Source: a virus. From it: a stretch of DNA of 28,412 bases. The position numbers and the translations under genes are program-made. The stretch is taken from positions 1 through 28,412 of IMG/VR virus record IMGVR_UViG_3300003322_000706. One strand, written 5' to 3'. The notes under the pieces were generated by a model. The model had not been told where the DNA came from, ran no database searches, and saw nothing but the letters and a program-made list of their open reading frames with translations. This document shows positions 22,909 through 28,412 of the stretch, one piece after another. The number at the start of each line of letters is the position of its first letter. The first letter of the stretch is position 1.

Positions 22909-23322
22909 ATGGCGACACGTGAACAGCTTGTGCGCGAGGCCCTGGAATGGGTGGGAACACCGTTCCATGCGAATCAGGCGGCAAAAGGGCTGGGAGCCGA
23001 CTGCGTGGGCACCGTCGCTGGCATTGCGACTGCATGCGGCATCGCGCTCCACGACGTGAAGCGGGCATATCCATTGCGCCCTGACGGGACACTGAAGCCG
23101 TATATGGAAAGCCACCTCGAACGCATCGAGGGTAGCCCGGCACCGGGGGATGTGCTGTTGATGGCATTCGACGGGAATGAGCCGCATCATTTGGCAATGT
23201 ATGTTGGCGATGGAAAGATCGTTCATGCATATGTTGGAGCGCGGCGCGTAGCAGTGCAGGCATATACCGAACATTGGAAGAATATGGTCGTCGGTGCTTA
23301 TCGATTCCCGGGAGTTGAGTAA
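22909..23322 (+). CDS. NlpC/P60 family tail peptidase
   Basis: A 137-residue cell-wall peptidase of the NlpC/P60 fold that sits at the tail tip and cuts peptide cross-links during DNA entry (lambda gpK and gene transfer agent counterparts). The catalytic cysteine is C32 in GADCVG. The histidine is probably H94 in HHLAMYVGDGKIVHAY and the third polar residue is probably H106. MATREQLVREALEWVGTPFH is the usual family start and a GGGAAG ribosome binding site lies upstream, so 22909 is preferred to the in-frame ATG at 22888. The 58-base gap before it holds only a 16-codon frame of no clear merit. The stop overlaps the next start. Confidence 0.92.
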   Translation: MATREQLVREALEWVGTPFHANQAAKGLGADCVGTVAGIATACGIALHDVKRAYPLRPDGTLKPYMESHLERIEGSPAPGDVLLMAFDGNEPHHLAMYVGDGKIVHAYVGARRVAVQAYTEHWKNMVVGAYRFPGVE

Positions 23323-26300
23323 TGTCGTTACTTGGCGCTGCAGCGGCGGCGGTTACATACGCCTTCACTTACAACCCCCAGTTCGCGGCGATTGCCTATT
23401 CCATCGGTTCGGGCGTTGATGCGGCTTTGCACCAGCCAGATCGCATCGGGCCGCGTTTAAATGATCTGAGTACTCAGATGTCCGTTTATGGGAATCCGAT
23501 CCCATTCGAATACGGTTGTAACCGTCACGCCGGAACAGTGATGTGGCCGCAGACTCTGAAGGCAGTCGAGCACGAAACCACGCAAAGCGCGAAGGGCGGG
23601 GGCGAGCAGAAGACATTTACGTACACGATGTCATTCGCAATCCTGGTTTGCGAAGGCCCGATAGCTGGAATCCGGCGCGTCTGGGCAAACAAGAAGCTGG
23701 TCTATGATGTCTCCGCAAGCAATACGGGGGCGACAATGGATCCGGCCATCGGCCAAATCCGGTTCTATCTCGGCACGGAAGATCAGGAAGTAGACCCTCT
23801 GATCGAGGCTACAGATGGTGCGAGCCCGGCTTATCTTGGCTATGCCTACGTGGTCTTTGAAGATTACGACGTCACGGAGATGAATGGCCGGCCGCCGCAA
23901 TTTGAATTCGAAGTCATCACATCTGGCTCGCCGGAATTCGCCGAACCGGTAAACATCGGCGACGGTGAGTTGATGGCGCTATTTTCTGATCCGGTATCCG
24001 GTGCTACCACGCTTCATGCTGTATATGGAAGCACCGACTACATATATGACCCAGAAACATGTGAGTTGATTGGTGAGGTTGGGTTCCCGACCGGAGTCTC
24101 GTCAATTGTTGCCGCTGATGGTGGCCTCTGGGTTGGACACTCCGAGTCGGGCGCCGTCTATGGCCGCTGCGCGACCTTCCTCGCCGTCCAGGCAGACGGT
24201 ACCTTCAGGATCGGCGAGACCATCAATTTCAGTTATGCCGGAGCGGTCAGCAAGTTAGCAACAGTCGCATACAATTCTGGCGATCACACGGTCTATGGCT
24301 TCGTCAACAACGGGCTTGGCTCAGGGGCCATCCATCATCTTGGCCCAAACAACGATGCTGATGCCGGAATTCCTGCGCCGAACTGGGTTTACTATGTCGT
24401 GGAAATGCCGGATCGCGGGCAGATCGCAGTTGCTGGCTACGGCAATTGGTTATTGGTCACCTCTTTCGGAGGCGGCACCCCTGTCTACAATGGTGACTGG
24501 GGTTCGAATGTAGAAGGTCACCGGTTCTGCTATGACCAGGTCAGGGCGTGCATCTACTGGGCCTGCATACTAAATTCTAACGTCTACAAACTTGATCTTG
24601 CGTCCAATACTCTTTCCAGGATCGTCACGACGGCGCCGCTGCAAGGTATGCATTATGACCCCCATACCGACCTGATTTATGTGGATAACGGCGGCGATCT
24701 TCTTGTATATGGCCTCGACGGAACGTTGATGGAAACGCGGACTGGCGCAGGAGTGTTGGCTGGACAAACCCGCGGCAACAGTGTTCCTTATAACGACCGG
24801 TACTATTTCGTCGCTGAAAGTGGCGTGGTATGGAAAATCCCTATCGGAGGCAGGCTTGCCCCCAACACGGTCCTCTTGGGCGACATCGTATCCGATATTT
24901 GCCAGCGCGGCGGCCTTACCACCGGGGATCTGAACGTGTCGCAGCTCACCGACGAGGTGATCGGATATCCCGTGCCACACCAGATGGCGGGGCGGGCCGC
25001 GATCGAGCCATTGCAGCAGGCATTTTACTTTGACGCGGTCGAGTCGGAGGACCAGATCAAGTTTGTGAAGCGGGGATCTACGGTGGTCACAACCATCCCT
25101 GCTGTAGATCGTGCCGCGCATGAGCATGGACAGGAGATGCCGGCAAACCTGCAGGTGACCCGGGCGTTTCAAACCGAATTGCCCATCCAATGCGACGTGC
25201 AATACCCCGATATCGATGCGGACCATCAGATCGGAAACCAATATGACCGCCGCATCACCAAAGACACACGGCAGCATCTGACGGTGCAATTGGCCATCGT
25301 CATGAATGCAGTAAAGGCTAAGGAGGTTGCCAGGACCATGTTGTACCAGGCATGGCAGAACAATACTTTTAAATGGACCACCACCCGGAAGTACGCATAT
25401 TTGGAGCCGACCGATATCGTCAGTCTCCCCACGGACGATGCAACGTATCGAGCCAGGATTACGCTCCGCCGTGATCAGCCCAATGGGATCATTCAATGGG
25501 AAGGTGCGATGGAATCGGCGGAGGTATTCACGCAGTCTGGCGCCGATGGCGTTACGCCTCCATACGCTTCGCAGACGATCTTCCAGCCCTCCACAACCGT
25601 CCTGGAGCTGATGGATATTCCTATCCTGCGCGACGAGGATCAGAACAAGGGATTCTATGTCGCCATGTGCGGCACTGAGCAGAGCTGGCCAGGTGCAGAA
25701 GTATTCCGCAGTGAGGATGAAGGCAGCACATATAACTCGATCCTCGCATTTTCTGATAAATCGGCGATAGGGACCGCGATATCATTGCTACCGAATTTCA
25801 CTGGTGGGAATATATTCGATGAAGGTAACACCGTAACCATCGTGATGGCGCGCGGCACTACGCTTCCAAGCTATACCGAAACGCAGGTACTGAACGGCTA
25901 TGGCGTAGCCGCACTCGGCCGCGATGGCATATGGGAGATCATTCACTACAAGAATGCAACTCTTATTGGACCGAATACCTATGAGCTATCGGGGTTGTTG
26001 CGCGGCTGTCGGGGAACGGAATGGGCGATGTCCCTCCATAAGGTCGATGATTCCTTCATACTCGGGTCTGATGTGGCGTGGCGCATATACAACCCACCTT
26101 CGCGCGACCTGAATCAGGAGCGACTGTATAAGGCACCTGCATTCCGCACGAAGCTTTCGGATGCTGCCTCTCAGACATTCACGGATCGCGCCGCGCGGCG
26201 CCGGCCATATTCCGTTGCTAACCTCAAAGCTGAGGCGCTGAACGATGGAGGATTTGTATTTTCATGGGCGCATCGGAGTCTCGTTGGCGGAGAATGGTTA

Positions 26301-27815
26301 AGCGGTACGGATGTGGCGCTCGACGGTACATTCACAACCTTTAGTATTACGATCAGCACCGTCGACGGAGACGTCTCGAAGAGCTATACAACGGCCGATG
26401 AATTCTTCGTCTACTCGCCGGGCTCGATAACCGCTGATTTTGGCGGTATCCCGCCTGTATTGAAATTCAGGGTGGCGCAGAAGAACAGCGACTATGGGGA
26501 TGGCATTGGCGTCAGCATCAGGACTGACAACCAGACACCGTTCTATGATTTCTCGGCACCTGGCGCAGATCCGTATGCGCCACCGCCGGTCATTGATCCG
26601 GTTCAGGCGGCCAATCCCGGGAACCCAACTCAAACTGATAATACTGTCACGGGCAACCCATGGGGGGCGCCGCGGCTGTGGAATGGCACCCATTTCATCG
26701 CGCCATCTGTATATGAGCTGGTGGTCGACGGTACTCCGAGCCCGCTCTGGCTCAGCACTGACGGACTGACTTATACGGCAATGTCGCCAAATAATCTTCC
26801 ATCCGGCGTTCCTTTCGATAAGGTTTGCTTTGACGGGACGACGTATGCTGTTGCGACGCCGGGCGAAGGGAACCCTTACCGCATCCATTACAGCACGGAT
26901 CTCACAAACTGGACGCAGGCTGTCTACGGCGCTTATCCGTCCGGCTTCCCAAATGACAGCGGCGACGCGATCGTGAAGATTATCAAAGCTGATGGACGAT
27001 TTATCGCGCTGCGTAAGAAGGGCGAGATCATGTCTAGCACCGATGGGGCGCACACATGGCAACATGACTGTTGCATCTCACGCCCAGGCGACTTGAGCGA
27101 CGCACTGATGGATCCGAACCAAACAACTGAGCTATTTGACATAGCTTATGGTGGCGGGATGTACGTGGCGGTCGGCATGGTAGTAAAAAATCTCTATTAC
27201 TCATCAAGCTATGACGGGCCGTACACGAGCTTGTACCTTAACTTCACGACTGATTCACGCGTTGCCACTGAATTGCAATCGGTCGAATATATCGGCGGAA
27301 AATTCTACGCCATAGGCGGGAAGAGGTACTTCTTTGCGCCGCCGCCGAGCACATATTTCGTCGCTACTCCTGTAGTACTGCGCAGCTCTGATGGGGTGAC
27401 ATGGGAGGATATTTCTCCTGCGCCTACGCTCGCTGCGGACTATTGGAAAGGCAATGACGCTCTGAGGATATTCTCGCTATCCAGTGGCCGCCTGGTCGTT
27501 ATAGGGGAAAACGCGGACTATACGAGCGACGATGGCGGCGATACATGGACGATGATCTCTCGCTTGGATCCGAATGAAACAGGCTACGACCCGGTGACCC
27601 GTGTATTCAAGGGATATATTTCGCGATTGCTTGGAGGGGCGACTAACGGCACGTTCATTGCGGTCCGCGAGGAGCACTGGCGCGCAGTCAAGCAGGCGCT
27701 CGCTGCCGGTGTGCCGCCCAACGAAGTGCAATATGTTTACGACTTGTATTTGAAGCCGCTGATATTTGACGGCGTGACCTATACGCCTGGTCTCTGGACG
27801 CCTTACACGCCGTAA
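23322..27815 (+). CDS. Tail tip / host-specificity protein with two beta-propellers
   Basis: A 1497-residue protein at the position of lambda gpJ and of the gene transfer agent megatron. Residues 1-200 are the conserved hub start (PIPFEYGCNRHAGTVMWPQT, FTYTMSFAILVCEGPIAGIR). Residues about 203-507 are an insert with YncE/NHL-like propeller repeats (GGLWVGHSESGAVYG, YDPHTDLIYVDNGGDLLVYG). The Phage-tail_3-type core resumes at about 508 (VLLGDIVSDICQRGGL) and runs through TYELSGLLRGCRGTEWA near 890-906. A fibronectin-III-like domain covers about 967-1080. The C-terminal 410 residues carry Asp-box repeats at about 1144 (STDGLTYT), 1190 (STDLTNWT), 1238 (STDGAHTW), 1292 (divergent), 1354 (SSDGVTWE) and 1401 (SDDGGDTW), as in a six-bladed sialidase-like propeller. 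The last is probably the receptor-binding head; no sialidase active site was identified. Confidence 0.88.
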   Translation: MSLLGAAAAAVTYAFTYNPQFAAIAYSIGSGVDAALHQPDRIGPRLNDLSTQMSVYGNPIPFEYGCNRHAGTVMWPQTLKAVEHETTQSAKGGGEQKTFTYTMSFAILVCEGPIAGIRRVWANKKLVYDVSASNTGATMDPAIGQIRFYLGTEDQEVDPLIEATDGASPAYLGYAYVVFEDYDVTEMNGRPPQFEFEVITSGSPEFAEPVNIGDGELMALFSDPVSGATTLHAVYGSTDYIYDPETCELIGEVGFPTGVSSIVAADGGLWVGHSESGAVYGRCATFLAVQADGTFRIGETINFSYAGAVSKLATVAYNSGDHTVYGFVNNGLGSGAIHHLGPNNDADAGIPAPNWVYYVVEMPDRGQIAVAGYGNWLLVTSFGGGTPVYNGDWGSNVEGHRFCYDQVRACIYWACILNSNVYKLDLASNTLSRIVTTAPLQGMHYDPHTDLIYVDNGGDLLVYGLDGTLMETRTGAGVLAGQTRGNSVPYNDRYYFVAESGVVWKIPIGGRLAPNTVLLGDIVSDICQRGGLTTGDLNVSQLTDEVIGYPVPHQMAGRAAIEPLQQAFYFDAVESEDQIKFVKRGSTVVTTIPAVDRAAHEHGQEMPANLQVTRAFQTELPIQCDVQYPDIDADHQIGNQYDRRITKDTRQHLTVQLAIVMNAVKAKEVARTMLYQAWQNNTFKWTTTRKYAYLEPTDIVSLPTDDATYRARITLRRDQPNGIIQWEGAMESAEVFTQSGADGVTPPYASQTIFQPSTTVLELMDIPILRDEDQNKGFYVAMCGTEQSWPGAEVFRSEDEGSTYNSILAFSDKSAIGTAISLLPNFTGGNIFDEGNTVTIVMARGTTLPSYTETQVLNGYGVAALGRDGIWEIIHYKNATLIGPNTYELSGLLRGCRGTEWAMSLHKVDDSFILGSDVAWRIYNPPSRDLNQERLYKAPAFRTKLSDAASQTFTDRAARRRPYSVANLKAEALNDGGFVFSWAHRSLVGGEWLSGTDVALDGTFTTFSITISTVDGDVSKSYTTADEFFVYSPGSITADFGGIPPVLKFRVAQKNSDYGDGIGVSIRTDNQTPFYDFSAPGADPYAPPPVIDPVQAANPGNPTQTDNTVTGNPWGAPRLWNGTHFIAPSVYELVVDGTPSPLWLSTDGLTYTAMSPNNLPSGVPFDKVCFDGTTYAVATPGEGNPYRIHYSTDLTNWTQAVYGAYPSGFPNDSGDAIVKIIKADGRFIALRKKGEIMSSTDGAHTWQHDCCISRPGDLSDALMDPNQTTELFDIAYGGGMYVAVGMVVKNLYYSSSYDGPYTSLYLNFTTDSRVATELQSVEYIGGKFYAIGGKRYFFAPPPSTYFVATPVVLRSSDGVTWEDISPAPTLAADYWKGNDALRIFSLSSGRLVVIGENADYTSDDGGDTWTMISRLDPNETGYDPVTRVFKGYISRLLGGATNGTFIAVREEHWRAVKQALAAGVPPNEVQYVYDLYLKPLIFDGVTYTPGLWTPYTP

Positions 27816-27840
27816 TTCAAACCCATAACAGGTAGATCAC

Positions 27841-28412
27841 ATGACCACAGAAATTCTGGGGCTGGACGAGCTTTCGTCTTCGCAAAGCGGAAAAGAGGTG
27901 ACGCACAACACTGCACTGCGTCAGATCGAGGGCAAGCTTGTCCGCGCGCTGAGCAAGACGCTCACCGCCGCGCCATCGACACCGGCTAACGGCGACGTTT
28001 ATATCGTCGCGGCGAGTGCTACGGGAGCATGGTCGGGGAAGGACAACAACATCGCGCACTTCTTCGGCGGGAGCTGGAAATACTACGTACCGATCCACGG
28101 CAATAGCCTATGGGTCTGCGCCGACGACAAGCGATATGTGTTCAATGGTACCAACTGGATTGTTGAATCGGGCGCGGTGCTGGCCGATGGAGATTATGGG
28201 GACATAATCGTATCGGGCAGCGGCACAGCGATGTCGCTCGACATTAATGGCGCAGCAGCAAAGACGACTCCTGTCGACGCCGACTGCGTTGCGCTGATGG
28301 ACAGCGCTGCCTCGAACGTGCTGAAAAAGCTGAGCTGGGCCAACATCAAGGCGACCCTCAAGACATATTTCGACACGCTCTACGCCCCGCAGGCACAACC
28401 GTTTGATCTGAC
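27841..28412 (+). CDS. DUF2793 tail fibre protein, 3' partial
   Basis: An open frame from ATG 27841 to the window edge, 190 residues visible. The N-terminus (EILGLDELSSSQSGKEVTHN) and PANGDVYIVAASATGAWSGK, then FFGGSWKYYVP and YVFNGTNWIVESG, match DUF2793, a module at the N-terminus of tail fibre proteins that attaches them to the tail tip. The following VALMDSAASNVLKKLSWANI and KTYFDTLYAPQAQP is a linker common in phage fibres. The receptor-binding end lies beyond the window. AGG about ten bases upstream is a weak ribosome binding site. Confidence 0.85.
   Translation, partial: MTTEILGLDELSSSQSGKEVTHNTALRQIEGKLVRALSKTLTAAPSTPANGDVYIVAASATGAWSGKDNNIAHFFGGSWKYYVPIHGNSLWVCADDKRYVFNGTNWIVESGAVLADGDYGDIIVSGSGTAMSLDINGAAAKTTPVDADCVALMDSAASNVLKKLSWANIKATLKTYFDTLYAPQAQPFDL

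Noticed and set aside
24570-25496. 308-residue minus-strand frame under the tail tip gene
   Set aside because: Fully antisense to a recognisable hub core, with no family features.
1-28412. CRISPR array, insertion sequence, rRNA, attachment site
   Set aside because: No regularly spaced direct repeats, transposase, ribosomal RNA sequence or integrase-linked duplication was seen.

Overview
The window is a contiguous stretch of a tailed, lambda/HK97-like siphophage genome, probably an integrated prophage. It runs from the end of the early region through head and tail morphogenesis into the first tail-fibre gene. All genes but one lie on the + strand, packed with short overlaps (ATGA, TGATG) or small gaps. 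No integrase, repressor, lysis gene or host flank is visible, so the phage continues past both edges. The GC-rich codons and the gene families (P27/Terminase_1 packaging proteins, DnaT/DnaC-like replication pair, GTA-like tail tip set DUF2460-DUF2163-NlpC-hub, DUF2793 fibre) point to a proteobacterial host. A betaproteobacterium of the Burkholderiales is my best guess, from family resemblance only.

Layout. 1-1537: C5-cytosine DNA methyltransferase, cut by the left edge and carrying an apparent one-base frameshift in a run of eight G. 1540-1953: the only minus-strand gene, function unknown. 1986-3976: YbcO-like nuclease, DUF1064 PD-(D/E)XK nuclease, an unknown protein and a zinc-ribbon/helix-turn-helix protein. 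3992-5591: replication initiator with purine-rich tandem repeats inside its gene (possible origin), then a DnaC-like helicase loader. 5674-6917: a zinc-finger protein that may be a Q-type late antiterminator, and a winged-helix protein. 6918-7225: non-coding, with a possible promoter and two strong intrinsic terminators, resembling the lambda pR'-tR' late-gene switch.

Late region. 7226-10151: small membrane protein, HNH endonuclease, small and large terminase, small membrane protein. 10152-14721: portal (with an intrinsic-terminator palindrome inside its reading frame), S49 protease, a structured leader, HK97-fold major capsid protein, probable decoration protein. 14766-16723: connector, head-tail joining protein, HK97 gp10-like and tail-terminator-like proteins. 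16789-18179: tail tube and the G/GT chaperone pair made by a -1 frameshift at CCCAAAC. 18182-23322: tape measure, distal tail protein, hub with four cysteines suited to an iron-sulphur cluster, NlpC/P60 peptidase. 23322-27815: a 1497-residue tail tip protein that appears to hold two separate beta-propellers, one inserted near the N-terminus and one C-terminal with Asp-box repeats. 27841-end: partial DUF2793 tail-fibre protein.

No wholly new system is evident. The most unusual points are the two-propeller tail tip protein, the terminator palindrome fused into the portal gene, the G8 frameshift in the methyltransferase, the iteron-like repeats in the initiator gene, and the hairpins bracketing the genes whose products are needed in the largest amounts.
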